Assembly (NCBI GenBank): GCA_964460345.1
Contig: CAYWRO010000026.1
Span: 1-43,002, forward strand
DNA length: 43,002 bases
Reading direction: 5' to 3'
Source: CAYWRO01 sp964460345
GTDB lineage: Bacteria > Planctomycetota > Phycisphaerae > Phycisphaerales > UBA1924
Shown here: piece after piece, positions 24,795-32,880 of the stretch
Layout of the letters: each line of letters begins with the position of its first letter
Numbering within the stretch: the stretch's first letter is position 1
The notes under the pieces: generated by a model
Told to the model about the DNA's origin: nothing
The model's database searches: none
What the model saw: only the letters and a program-made list of their open reading frames with translations
Translations under genes and position numbers: made by a program

Positions 24795-25510
24795 TGTGCC
24801 GGCGCCTCGGGTTGGGCGGCGGGCGCATCATCCTCCAGAAGATAGCCTGCGCCGCGAATCGTGCGGATCCGTGCGCCGGCGCTGCCCAGCTTCTTACGGA
24901 TGGCGGCGATGTGAACGTCAATGGTGCGCGCCGTGACCATGATGTCCGGGCCGATTGCGGTGAACATGAGATCCTCGCGGCTCATGGTCTTGCCGGCGCG
25001 GCGCATGAGGGCGACGAGGAGGCGGAACTCCGTCAGCGTCAGCGTGACGGGGCGCTCTTCCACCATGACCTCATGAAGGTTGAGGTCCGCCTCGATCGGG
25101 CCGACGGTGAGGCGGTCGCCAGTGGTTATCGGACCTGTTCGGCGGAGGAGGGCGTCGACGCGCGCCAGAAGCACCTTCATGGAGAAGGGCTTGGTCATGT
25201 AGTCGTCGGCGCCCGCGGCGAGTCCCGTGACCTGGTCCGTCTCCTCGGCGCGCGCGGTGAGCATCAGGATGGGCAGGTTTGCAGTTTTTGGATCAACCCG
25301 CAGACGCCTGGCCAAATCGAGACCGCCGATTCCGGGGATCATCAGATCCAGAATCAGCAGGTCCGGGGGGTTCTTTCTGACAGCCTGCAAGGCCTGGAGG
25401 CCGTCGGCAATGGTGTTCACCTCGAAGCCGGCGCGTTCGAGATGGAAGGCAATCAGATGGGCGAGGTCCGGCTCATCCTCGACAACCACGATGTGTTGGT
25501 TTGTTCCCAT
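24791..25510 (-). CDS. phoB: PhoB-like response regulator (OmpR/PhoB family)
   Basis: A 239-aa regulator. The receiver domain (5-120) has the acidic pocket (VVVEDEPD), phospho-acceptor Asp55 in LLILDLMIPG, Thr85 in MLTA, and Lys107 in YMTKPFS. The winged-helix DNA-binding domain (about 135-228) has LTLTEFRLLVALMRRAGKTM, the recognition-helix region TARTIDVHIAAIRKKLG, and the wing IRTIRGAGYLL. The ATG at 25510 fits the family start; a longer open frame to 25912 is non-coding intergenic DNA. No Shine-Dalgarno is visible; the upstream 20 nt carry a CATTGA/TCAATG inverted repeat at 25513-25527. The gene overlaps the kinase gene by 4 nt and faces the porin genes. Confidence 0.92.
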   Translation of the reverse strand: MGTNQHIVVVEDEPDLAHLIAFHLERAGFEVNTIADGLQALQAVRKNPPDLLILDLMIPGIGGLDLARRLRVDPKTANLPILMLTARAEETDQVTGLAAGADDYMTKPFSMKVLLARVDALLRRTGPITTGDRLTVGPIEADLNLHEVMVEERPVTLTLTEFRLLVALMRRAGKTMSREDLMFTAIGPDIMVTARTIDVHIAAIRKKLGSAGARIRTIRGAGYLLEDDAPAAQPEAPAH

Positions 25511-25966
25511 GTCATTGATTGTCAATGGGTTACATTCGCTATCCGTCGTGTTGCGACGCGCTGGGCGGCGCGATGGAGCGTATCCCCCAAGTGGGTGGCC
25601 CCGGCTATTTTGCAGCCCGGCTTTACACAATTTTCGCATGACTGCCGCAAAAAGGCCCGATTCGTGGTGAGGAATGGGCTGAGTGACCGAAGAAACGTGC
25701 TGGACAAGTGAGTTTGCGTTCGCTAGCCTCATCGGACTTCGTGCCCCGGGCAAAGCCGGTGGTCGGGGCTGAATCAGGAGTAACGCGGGATCGAGAATGG
25801 ATCTGACCCGCTGTGATGTCAGGCAAAGCAATCGCAGGTTTGATGCAGGTTTGACGCCGTCACGCTGATGGTGAAGCTGAGGGGACAAGTTGAGCGGGAT
25901 CGCAAGTGGCATCCCCGCCCCAACGAATCACACGCGTCTCATTTCTTTGTCAAGGAGTCTCTGATT
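25511..25966. promoter_or_regulatory. phoB-porin divergent control region with 11-bp direct repeats
   Basis: This 456-bp region separates phoB (minus) from the first porin (plus) and contains no gene. The word GCAGGTTTGA occurs exactly twice, at 25834-25843 and 25845-25854, an 11-bp period. Read on the minus strand it is TCAAACCT repeated with a 3-bp spacer, the geometry of Pho boxes bound by PhoB/SphR-type regulators, with AACCT matching the cyanobacterial half-site. On the phoB side, TGTCAT at 25510-25515 and TGTCAA at 25520-25525 are Pho-box-like but 10 bp apart. No good -10 box was found on either strand. Confidence 0.4.
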
Positions 25967-27220
25967 ATGACCAAAACGATGAGTCTCGGGCTGGTTGCGG
26001 GCGCCGCCCTCGGCTTGAATGCGGTGGCCGCGGCTCAGGTGAGCCACGACGAGGTGCGGGCCATTGTGGCCGAGAGCCAGGCGGACGCCGCGCAGCGCAC
26101 GAGCCTGCTGGCTGGTGCTGACGGCGGGCACGATGGCGACTTCTTCCTCGCCTCCCAGGGCTTCCGCCTCGAGGTGGGTGGCGCGCTGCAGTTCCGCTAC
26201 ATCGCCAACTTCCGCGATGAGGACAACCCGGATGACGATCTGGACACGGGCTTCGAAGCCACCCGCACCCGCCTCAACTTCGACGGCACGGTGCACGACG
26301 ACTGGGGCTTCCGCGTCCAGGCGAACTTCGACGCCGAGGGCAACTTCGTCCTCGAGGATGCCTACGGCACCTACGACTTCGGCGACGGCTGGTCCGTCGG
26401 CTGGGGTCAGTTCCGCGCTCCGCTGACGCGCGAGTTCCTGGTGGATGAGATCTACCAGCTCGCCGTTGAGCGTTCGCTGGTCGAGTCGGTCTTCTCCGGC
26501 GGCCGCACGCAGGGCGTGTGGGTCGGCTGGACGCAGGAAGACTGGCGTCTGCACGGCTCGTTCAACGACGGCGCCCGCGCCGCGAACACGGGCTTCACCA
26601 GCGCCGGCGAGTCTGACTTCGGCTTCACGGGCCGCTTCGAGTGGAAGAGCGCCGACGACTGGAGCCGCTTCCGCGACTTCACCAGCGAGCAGGGCCAGGA
26701 GATGGCCTTCCTGCTCGGTGCCGCGGCTCACTACCAGCAGATGACGGTCGGCAAGGGCTCCCAGACGGGCGACCCGGCCGACATCGATGTGAACGCCCTG
26801 CTCTACACCCTGGACGCGTCGGTCGAGGGTGACGGCTGGAACGCCTTCGGCGCGTTCTACGGCGCTCGCTCGGAGGTCAACTCCGCTGCCGGCGATGACG
26901 AGTTCGACGATTTCGGCTTCGTCGTGCAGGGCGGCTTCCGCTTCACCGAGGCGACGGAGCTGTTCGGCCGCTACGAGCACCTGATTCTCGATGACGATCG
27001 CGGCATCGATGAGGACAACTTCGGCTTCATCACCGTCGGCGTCAACCAGTACTACGCTGGCCATGCCGCCAAGGCGACGGCCGACGTGGTCTTCTCCCTT
27101 GAGGACACCTCTCCGGACCTGACGGGCGTCGGCATCCTGCCGAACACGCTGACGGGCCAGCTCGGCGACGACGAGAACCCCGAGATCGCCATCCGCCTGC
27201 AGTTCCAGCTCCTCTTCTAA
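25967..27220 (+). CDS. Porin of the phosphate-selective O/P type, copy 1
   Basis: A 417-aa outer-membrane beta-barrel. The signal peptide MTKTMSLGLVAGAALGLNAV ends near AAAQ-VS. A short helical segment follows (SHDEVRAIVAESQADAAQRT), as in many planctomycete porins, then the barrel from GFRLEVGGALQFRYIANF. Strands alternate aromatic and polar residues with acidic Asp-rich turns, and the protein ends in IRLQFQLLF with the terminal Phe typical of BAM-inserted porins. The family (Porin_O_P) is named for phosphate and pyrophosphate channels, but many members have other substrates. AAGGAG at 25952-25957 is 9 nt before the ATG. It lies opposite phoB behind a possible Pho box and ends at its own terminator, so it is transcribed alone. 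Acidic turns rather than a Lys-rich pore make substrate selectivity uncertain. Confidence 0.88.
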   Translation: MTKTMSLGLVAGAALGLNAVAAAQVSHDEVRAIVAESQADAAQRTSLLAGADGGHDGDFFLASQGFRLEVGGALQFRYIANFRDEDNPDDDLDTGFEATRTRLNFDGTVHDDWGFRVQANFDAEGNFVLEDAYGTYDFGDGWSVGWGQFRAPLTREFLVDEIYQLAVERSLVESVFSGGRTQGVWVGWTQEDWRLHGSFNDGARAANTGFTSAGESDFGFTGRFEWKSADDWSRFRDFTSEQGQEMAFLLGAAAHYQQMTVGKGSQTGDPADIDVNALLYTLDASVEGDGWNAFGAFYGARSEVNSAAGDDEFDDFGFVVQGGFRFTEATELFGRYEHLILDDDRGIDEDNFGFITVGVNQYYAGHAAKATADVVFSLEDTSPDLTGVGILPNTLTGQLGDDENPEIAIRLQFQLLF

Positions 27221-27250
27221 GTCTTTAGAAGAAATCTGGTTATGAATCCA

Positions 27251-27288
27251 ACGGCCGGCTGCTCTCACGCAGCCGGCCGTTCTCGTTT
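27251..27288 (+). terminator. Rho-independent terminator after porin 1
   Basis: ACGGCCGGCTGC at 27251-27262 pairs perfectly over 12 bp with GCAGCCGGCCGT at 27269-27280 around a 6-nt loop, followed by TCTCGTTTT. It separates the two porin genes into independent transcripts. Confidence 0.9.
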
Positions 27289-27310
27289 TGGCGCTGGCAT
27301 CGCCTTGAGT

Positions 27311-27328
27311 CTTCATGATTTCTTCATG
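27311..27328 (+). promoter_or_regulatory. 11-bp-period direct repeat upstream of porin 2
   Basis: CTTCATG at 27311-27317 is repeated at 27322-27328 with a 4-bp spacer, the 7+4 geometry of the proteobacterial Pho box (CTGTCAT repeated every 11 bp), which it partly resembles. It lies 132 bp before the porin 2 start, close to the distance of the repeat before porin 1 (113 bp). The two repeats do not share sequence, so a common regulator is unproven. Confidence 0.35.
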
Positions 27329-27459
27329 GCGCACGCGGCGACGGAAGGAGCGAGGCCAAGTACGCTTGCGGCTCTTCCTGAAACGCGGCAACACGCCGCC
27401 GGTTTGATCGTCATCAGCGTCGGTGGTGCGCCGGCGCGATCCTCACTCTGGAGAAATGC

Positions 27460-28731
27460 ATGCAGTTGAACAGAAGCGCAGTTGTCGTCCCTGCAGCGCT
27501 GGCAGCGATCTGCGGGGCCGCGTTCGGTCAGTCCGGAAGCGTCATGAGCCATGACGAGGTTCGGGCGCTCGTGGCCGAAGCAACGTCCGATGCGCAGTCG
27601 CGCACGAGCCTGCTGTCCGGTGCGGACGGGGGCCACGATGGAGACTTCTTCCTCGCCAGCGACGGCTTTCGCCTGGAAGTCGGCGGGCAGATGCAGTTCC
27701 GCTACATCGCGAACTTCCGTGACGAGGACGACAGTGACGATTTCGACACGGGATTTCAGGCGCGCCGGACGAAGGTCTGGTTCGAAGGCACGGTGCACGA
27801 AAACTTCGGCTACAAGGTCGTCGGCGGCTTCGATCGTGACGGCGGCGAGTTCAGTCTGGAGGATGCGTTCGTCACCTACGAGTTTGACAACGGGTTCGAG
27901 CTGATGGGGGGCCAGTTCAAGCTGCCCGTGCTCTGGGAAGAGAGCACCTCATCGTCGCGGCAACTGGCGGTCGAGCGATCGATCATGAACGAGGTCTTCA
28001 GGCAGGACCGCTCGCAGGGCGTTCAGGGCACCTACACGGCCGAGCAATGGCGCGTGCAGGCGGCCTTCTCCGACGGCATCGCCAGCGACAACACCGATTT
28101 CAACAGTGCCGGCGAAGCGGACTACGCCTTCACGGGCCGGTTCGACTTCATCTTCGGCGATGAAGCCGACTGGCGCCGCTTCCGCGACTTCACCAGCGAG
28201 CGGGGCCAGGGCTTTGCCGGTCGCGTCGGCGCTGCGGCTCACTACCAGCAGATGACGCTCGGCAAGGGCTCGCAGACCGGCGATCCGGCCGACATCGACG
28301 TGACCAGCCTGCTCTACACCTTCGACGCCCAACTCGAGGGCGATGGTTGGAACGCGTTCGGCGCGTTCGTCGGCAACTGGGCGGAGGCGAGTTCCGCCGC
28401 GGGCGACGACGACTTCCATGACTTCGGCGTCGTCCTGCAGGGCGGCTATCGGGTGACGGAGCGGACCGAAATCTTCGGCCGCTGGGACGCGATCTTTGCG
28501 GATGATGATCGCAATCTGGATGAGGACACCTTCAACTTCATCACGGCGGGCGTGAACCACTACCTCGCCGGTCACGCCGTGAAGGCCACTGCCGACATCG
28601 TGTACGCGCTGGAGGAGACCGACGATCTGGTCGGCGGCTTCAATGGTTTCCCCAACGACGGGGCGGGCATGCTCGGGTCCATGGAGGACAGCGAAATCGC
28701 CCTGCGGCTGCAGTTTCAGTTGCTCTTCTGA
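27460..28731 (+). CDS. Porin of the phosphate-selective O/P type, copy 2
   Basis: A 423-aa paralogue of the preceding porin. The signal peptide is MQLNRSAVVVPAALAAICGA and ends near AFGQ. The same SHDEVRALVAEA helix, the motif LLSGADGGHDGDFFLASDGF and the barrel end LRLQFQLLF are present. Long blocks are identical with copy 1, for example AHYQQMT-GKGSQTGDPADID, while several extracellular-loop segments differ (KLPVLWEESTSSSRQ replaces RAPLTREFLVDEI). A recent tandem duplication with loop divergence is the simplest reading. GGAG at 27450-27453 lies 6 nt before the ATG. Separate terminators before and after it make it a single-gene transcript, so the two porins can be regulated differently. Confidence 0.88.
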   Translation: MQLNRSAVVVPAALAAICGAAFGQSGSVMSHDEVRALVAEATSDAQSRTSLLSGADGGHDGDFFLASDGFRLEVGGQMQFRYIANFRDEDDSDDFDTGFQARRTKVWFEGTVHENFGYKVVGGFDRDGGEFSLEDAFVTYEFDNGFELMGGQFKLPVLWEESTSSSRQLAVERSIMNEVFRQDRSQGVQGTYTAEQWRVQAAFSDGIASDNTDFNSAGEADYAFTGRFDFIFGDEADWRRFRDFTSERGQGFAGRVGAAAHYQQMTLGKGSQTGDPADIDVTSLLYTFDAQLEGDGWNAFGAFVGNWAEASSAAGDDDFHDFGVVLQGGYRVTERTEIFGRWDAIFADDDRNLDEDTFNFITAGVNHYLAGHAVKATADIVYALEETDDLVGGFNGFPNDGAGMLGSMEDSEIALRLQFQLLF

Positions 28732-28775
28732 CGCGGTTCTGCGCTCTCGTCAGAGACTCCACGCAGAACGACCTG

Positions 28776-28814
28776 CGCCGGCCGTTCCCTTCCAGGGAGC
28801 GGCCGGCGTTTTTT
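28776..28814 (+). terminator. Rho-independent terminator after porin 2
   Basis: A 15-bp stem with one G-U pair (28776-28790 with 28794-28808), a 3-nt loop, and a run of six T at 28809-28814. The T-run ends just before the stop codon of the convergent tsaE gene. Confidence 0.92.
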
Positions 28815-28815
28815 C

Positions 28816-29490
28816 TCACGGCTGCGGCAGGTCCGGGTCGTCGAGATCTTCCTCGCTCATCTCGCGGCTGAGGGTGTATTCGCCGCTGAGCCACTTGCCG
28901 AGGTCAGCCATCTGGGCCCGCTCATCAACGAAGGGGAACGTGGGAACGGATGCGTGCACCGCCCGGCTCGTGGTGGGGCAATGCGCCCAGTTCCGCGGCA
29001 GCGGGCCGCCGACCAGGTCAAACAGGGCTCCGAGCGCCGGCCGGTCCAGCCAGTTCGGTGGAAGCTCGATCGTGATGCGGCGGCGGTCTCCGCCCGTGTG
29101 CTCCAGGAGGAGGTGGGCAGGTTTGCTGCCTTCGATTGCCGCGGCGACGCGCTCACCCCACTCGATGAGCGCAATGGCGGGCGGATCACCGCTGAGCGCC
29201 GCGTCCCAGCCAATGGAGTCCAAGTCATCGGGCCCGCTGAGCCGGTAGGCATCGACATGTACCAGGGGCGCCACCGGGGTGTCGTACTCGTTCACAAAGA
29301 CGAACGTCGGGCTGGAGACATCGTCGGGATCGCCGCCCAGACCGGCGACGACGCCGCGGACGAGGCGGGTCTTGCCCGCGCCGAGGGCGCCGTCGAGCAA
29401 AACGATGTCGCCAGGGAGGAGCGCGTTGCCAAGGGCGTGCCCGAGGGCGACAGTCTCCGCTTCGCTGGTGGTGACATGCTTGAGGCGCAC
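28816..29490 (-). CDS. tsaE: tRNA threonylcarbamoyladenosine ATPase TsaE with C-terminal extension
   Basis: ATPase that works with TsaB and TsaD in making the t6A37 modification of ANN-decoding tRNAs. The core (1-148) has Walker A GALGAGKT with Lys40, the family strand SSPTFVFVNEY, HVDAYRL at 78-84 and LIEWGERV at 108-115, all intact. TsaE proteins are usually about 150 aa; this one has 224. The extra 75 residues include CPTTSRAVHASVPTFPFVDE and an acidic tail (SREMSEEDLDDPDLPQP) that I do not recognise. The GTG at 29490 begins 8 nt after thiL ends and just before the family core; a GTG at 29475 is an alternative. It is the last gene of the M16-thiL-tsaE operon. Confidence 0.9.
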   Translation of the reverse strand: MRLKHVTTSEAETVALGHALGNALLPGDIVLLDGALGAGKTRLVRGVVAGLGGDPDDVSSPTFVFVNEYDTPVAPLVHVDAYRLSGPDDLDSIGWDAALSGDPPAIALIEWGERVAAAIEGSKPAHLLLEHTGGDRRRITIELPPNWLDRPALGALFDLVGGPLPRNWAHCPTTSRAVHASVPTFPFVDERAQMADLGKWLSGEYTLSREMSEEDLDDPDLPQP

Positions 29491-29498
29491 GCGTGACT

Positions 29499-30518
29499 TT
29501 ATGCGCTGGATGGCCCGGCCTGACCGTGATCCCAGCCGAGCGAGGCGGCATCGATGAACGCGCCTTCCGGTGTGCGAATGCGCGCGCCCGCCGCGGGCCC
29601 CGCCCCCGGCGCGGCGGGCGGAGCTTCCACCACGCGCCCGATCAACGTCGTCGGCGTTCCAGTCAGGGGGCACTTCGGGGGAAGGGTTGCTTGTGGCGAG
29701 GTGGTGAAGAGAAGTTCGTAGTCTTCACCGTCCGCCGCCGCGGCCGTCCAGGTGCGGACATCCGGGTGAAGCGGCAGTGCGTCGGCATCTAGTTCAAGAA
29801 GGCAGCCGGAAGCGCGGCCGATGCGAGCGGCGTCGAGGCCCGCACCGTCGGAGATGTCAATCATGGCGTGGAGGTGATCACCCAACAGGTCGCAGAGCCA
29901 CGCGGCCTCAGCGAGGCGGGGCGTGAAGGAGAGATGGCGGCCGGAGGAGAGGGAGCCGCCGAGCGAACCGGTGACGTAGACGAGATCGCCGGGCCTCGCG
30001 CCGCTGCGGAGGACGGGGCCGCGGGCCTCATGCGGCGTGCCGCCGGCGGTGACCGTGAGAACGATGGCGTTCGGTTTCGTGGCGGGATCAGCGCTCGGAC
30101 TCCACATGGCGATGTCACCGCCGACGAGCGGGCAACCAAGCGCGATGGCGGCGCAGGCCATGGCGTCGAAGAGGGCATCGGCGTGCGGCCAGTGAGGGGG
30201 GAGCAGCCCAGTGGCCAGAGCCCACGACGGGGAGCCGCCCATGGCGGCAATGTCACTCACCGAGCGGGCGATGGCTTTGTGCGCGAGCTCCTCCAGCGTG
30301 GCGCCGGTCGGATCGGGCGAAGGGATGTGCCGAAGGTCGGGGTGAAGCCTGAAGTGGCGGTTTTCGACAACGTGGTCGACGGTGAGCAGGAGCGCATCGC
30401 CCCCGGAGGTCGCGACGACGGCGCAATCGTCGCCTGGCCCGACGATGACGGCGGGGAAGCGGTCCTGGAGATCGCTTGAGCGCTGGTAGATGTGGTTGAG
30501 AAGGTCTTCCTCACGCAT
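29499..30518 (-). CDS. thiL: Thiamine-monophosphate kinase ThiL
   Basis: Phosphorylates thiamine monophosphate to the active cofactor thiamine diphosphate; 339 aa, the usual length. Metal- and ATP-binding motifs of the PurM/ThiL fold are present: VGPGDDCAVV at 26-35, LLTVDHVVENRHF with its Asp near residue 48, KAIARSVSDIAAMGGSP near 81-97, LVGGDIAMW near 137-145, and MIDISDGAGLDAARIG in the C-terminal half. A few Ala/Pro-rich residues near the end (APPAAPGAGPAAGA) form a loop not usual in the family. It sits 10 nt after the M16-like gene and 8 nt before tsaE, so it is co-transcribed with both. No thiamine (TPP) riboswitch was seen upstream. Confidence 0.93.
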   Translation of the reverse strand: MREEDLLNHIYQRSSDLQDRFPAVIVGPGDDCAVVATSGGDALLLTVDHVVENRHFRLHPDLRHIPSPDPTGATLEELAHKAIARSVSDIAAMGGSPSWALATGLLPPHWPHADALFDAMACAAIALGCPLVGGDIAMWSPSADPATKPNAIVLTVTAGGTPHEARGPVLRSGARPGDLVYVTGSLGGSLSSGRHLSFTPRLAEAAWLCDLLGDHLHAMIDISDGAGLDAARIGRASGCLLELDADALPLHPDVRTWTAAAADGEDYELLFTTSPQATLPPKCPLTGTPTTLIGRVVEAPPAAPGAGPAAGARIRTPEGAFIDAASLGWDHGQAGPSSA

Positions 30519-30528
30519 TGGCGGCGTG

Positions 30529-31782
30529 CTAAGCGGGCGCTTTGAGCGACTTCGGCCCGAGGGTGACGATGGTCAGGCCCTCGATCCGGCGGCGCGCCAG
30601 GTAGGCGTTCACATCGTCGAGGGTGACTCGCTCGATGGCGGCGTTGATCTCATCCAGGGAGCGCGGGCGTCCGAGGCGGTGCATGTCTGAGGCCAGCGCG
30701 GCGGCGCGAGCGCCGGTGGACTCACCGGAGAAGATGAGGCTGGACTTCAGGCCGATCCGGGCGCGTTCCAGTTCGGATTGGTCGACGCCTCCGCCTGTTT
30801 CAATGGTGCCGTTGATCCGCCGCAACTCGCTGACGAGTACGTCGAGCGACTCCTGCGCGCGCTCCGGGGTGGTGCCGACGTAGGCCATGCACCGGCCGAA
30901 GAGGCGGTCCGTGGCATAGCCGGCGTGCACCGAGTAGCAGAGGCCGCGTTTCTCGCGAACCTCGGTGAAGAGGCGAGCGGACATGCCGCCGGAGAGGATG
31001 GTGGTGACGATGCGCTCCAGGACGCTGTCGGGGTGCGGCTCGGGCGGAGCCTCGTGCAGCGCAATGATCTGGACCTGGGCAGACTTGTCATCAACGTGGT
31101 GATAAGTCCCGCGGGTGGTGGGGGAACCCCAGGTGACTTCGTCGGCCTGGCCTTCCCACCCGGTGAGGAGGCGGTTGAGCTGGGGGGCGATCGCGTCAGC
31201 GTCCACATCGCCGGCGACCGCCATGATCGAGTTGCGCGGACGGATGCGCTGTGCCCAGGCGTGGAGGAGGTCGTCGCGCGTGGCGTTGGTAAGCCCTTCG
31301 ACGGTGCCGAGGCCCGAGCGGTTGATCGGCGAGGGGAAGAAGCGCTCCCTCGCGATCAGCGAGGCTCGCTCGTGCGGATCGTCTGCGAGCGACTCGATCG
31401 CCTGAAGAGAAAGGTCGCGGACCGGATCAATGGAGGCCTGCTCGAACCTCGGACGACGGATGATGTCGGTCAGGAGAGGCAGGGCATCGGCGATCCGGGC
31501 GCCGAGGGTGGAGAGGGAGAGCTTCAGGTAGAAGGTGCCGACCGAGCAGCCGCGGTTGGCGCCGGCCCGGTCGAAGGCGTCGGCCTGTGCGCGCGAGTCG
31601 AGGTCGCCGGCGCCGCGGAAGACCAGTTCGCTGAACATGGCGCTCAGACCCTGGCGGTCATCGGGATCGGTAGCGGATCCGGCCGGCAGGAAGATGGAGA
31701 CACCTGCTGATTTGACGGCCGGGATGCGTTCCACGACAAGGGGCAGGCCGCAATCCAGCGTGAGAACACGGATATCGGACAT
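30529..31782 (-). CDS. M16 peptidase-like protein with a degenerate zinc site
   Basis: A 417-aa protein with the two-domain M16 fold: N-terminal half from LDCGLPLVVERIPAVKSAGV and C-terminal half containing EVREKRGLCYSVHAGYATD. In active M16 enzymes the GxAHFLEHMxFKGT segment carries the HxxEH zinc site. The aligned segment here is GLSAMFSELVFRGAG (45-59), so the His, Glu and His are replaced by Ala48, Ser51 and Glu52. Protease activity by the standard mechanism is therefore not expected. Inactive M16 subunits normally pair with an active partner, but none is next to this gene. AAGGAAG precedes the ATG at 31782. It is the first gene of an operon with thiL and tsaE. It may act as a chaperone-like or binding subunit; that is inference. 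Confidence 0.88.
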   Translation of the reverse strand: MSDIRVLTLDCGLPLVVERIPAVKSAGVSIFLPAGSATDPDDRQGLSAMFSELVFRGAGDLDSRAQADAFDRAGANRGCSVGTFYLKLSLSTLGARIADALPLLTDIIRRPRFEQASIDPVRDLSLQAIESLADDPHERASLIARERFFPSPINRSGLGTVEGLTNATRDDLLHAWAQRIRPRNSIMAVAGDVDADAIAPQLNRLLTGWEGQADEVTWGSPTTRGTYHHVDDKSAQVQIIALHEAPPEPHPDSVLERIVTTILSGGMSARLFTEVREKRGLCYSVHAGYATDRLFGRCMAYVGTTPERAQESLDVLVSELRRINGTIETGGGVDQSELERARIGLKSSLIFSGESTGARAAALASDMHRLGRPRSLDEINAAIERVTLDDVNAYLARRRIEGLTIVTLGPKSLKAPA

Positions 31783-31999
31783 GGCTTCCTTTCCCGCGGC
31801 TCCCTCGGACGGTTGGCGCGCGTTGGCGAGTCTATCCGCCGGGCAAGTGGGCGAGGAGATGCGGGGCGGAGATCAAGAGGTTGGTGGGGAGGGCAGGGTT
31901 TGCCTGACCGTCGCAGACCCTCGCGGCCGCCTGGGTTTCCGCACCGGCGTGTTCGGCCGGCGCGGCGGAAATCCGATCATCTCCATACGGAGGTTTACG

Positions 32000-32608
32000 G
32001 TGGCTGTGAAACGACCAACCCGGTGGTTCATCGACATCGCAGCGCTGGCGATCCTGGGGATGCTGGCGTTCGGGGTTCTCCACGTCATGCGCGAGCAGAG
32101 CGAGGAGGAAGCTGCCGTCGAGCGGACGGCAACGGCCGTGCGCCGGATGGAACTGGAAGTGAAGTATCGCGGCGCGACCGGAGAAGTGACGGTTACCGGA
32201 CGTGGCTTTCCGACGACTGTGGACCCGACATGGTTTAAGGATGATCCGCCGCTCAATGAGCTGGTGAGCAGGGACCGTCCGTGGGTGGAGGTGGCGACGC
32301 CCGACCAGGCGGACATGCTGCACCCGAGCGTTCGCATGACGCTCGATGACCGGACGGCGGCGTTCTGGTATAACCCGTATCAGGGGGTAGTGCGGGCTCG
32401 CGTGCCTGTGCTCGTGAATGACGATGCGGCCTTGAATCTCTACAACCAGATCAATGGAAGCACACTCCTGTCGATCTTCGACCGCGGCGAGGAGCGTGTG
32501 AGCCTGGGAGGGGTGGCGGCAGCCACCAATAAAGGGGATGTCGCGGAGGAGGAGCACGCGTTCGTGGAGCCGGATGCGCCGATGATGCCGGAGGCGGGGC
32601 GGCAGTAA
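32000..32608 (+). CDS. Single-span membrane protein of unknown function
   Basis: A 202-aa protein with one N-terminal membrane span (FIDIAALAILGMLAFGVLHV, about 10-29) after a short basic segment, so the bulk should be periplasmic. The span is followed by an acidic helix (REQSEEEAAVERTATAVRRM) and a beta-rich domain (LEVKYRGATGEVTVTGRGFP, AFWYNPYQGVVRARVPVLV, NLYNQINGSTLLSIF). The hydrophobic N-helix continuing into a charged helix recalls type IV pilin-like proteins, but no prepilin peptidase site is visible and I make no family call. GTG at 32000 has GGAGG at 31989-31993; the long open frame upstream is antisense to the M16-like gene. It is divergent from that gene across 217 bp. Confidence 0.75.
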   Translation: MAVKRPTRWFIDIAALAILGMLAFGVLHVMREQSEEEAAVERTATAVRRMELEVKYRGATGEVTVTGRGFPTTVDPTWFKDDPPLNELVSRDRPWVEVATPDQADMLHPSVRMTLDDRTAAFWYNPYQGVVRARVPVLVNDDAALNLYNQINGSTLLSIFDRGEERVSLGGVAAATNKGDVAEEEHAFVEPDAPMMPEAGRQ

Positions 32609-32880
32609 GCGGGTTTGGTTCCTGGGCCTAACCACGCAGCGATGGCAGATGGCTGTGCCGAGCCTGTTGCGACCTGACCGCGGGTGCGACGTTCGTCATC
32701 GAGTTGTTGTTTCAGAAGAGTGTGTGGCGTGAGCGGGGCGCGACGCTGGGGATGAACACCCAGTTGACAGACGTTCGGTGGTGTCATCGACGGCGATATT
32801 GATGTTTGAAGGCAGGGTTGGTACGCGGTGATCTTGCTGCCAACACACGCGAACGTGCAATGAACATGCGCGATCTTGCG
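32609..32880. other. Intergenic region between convergent genes
   Basis: The 272 bp between the membrane-protein gene and the end of dapB hold no gene or RNA that I can support. The DNA is lower in GC than its neighbours and contains an isolated TTGACA at 32764-32769 without a matching -10. No clear terminator hairpin was found for either gene. Confidence 0.4.

Noticed and set aside
25511..25912. N-terminal extension of the PhoB-like regulator by 134 residues
   Set aside because: The added sequence has no family similarity and would cover the whole promoter region. The receiver domain starts properly at 25510.
32752..32803. Short plus-strand frame starting MNTQLTD between the membrane-protein gene and dapB
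   Set aside because: About 16 codons, no ribosome site and no recognisable composition; treated as chance.
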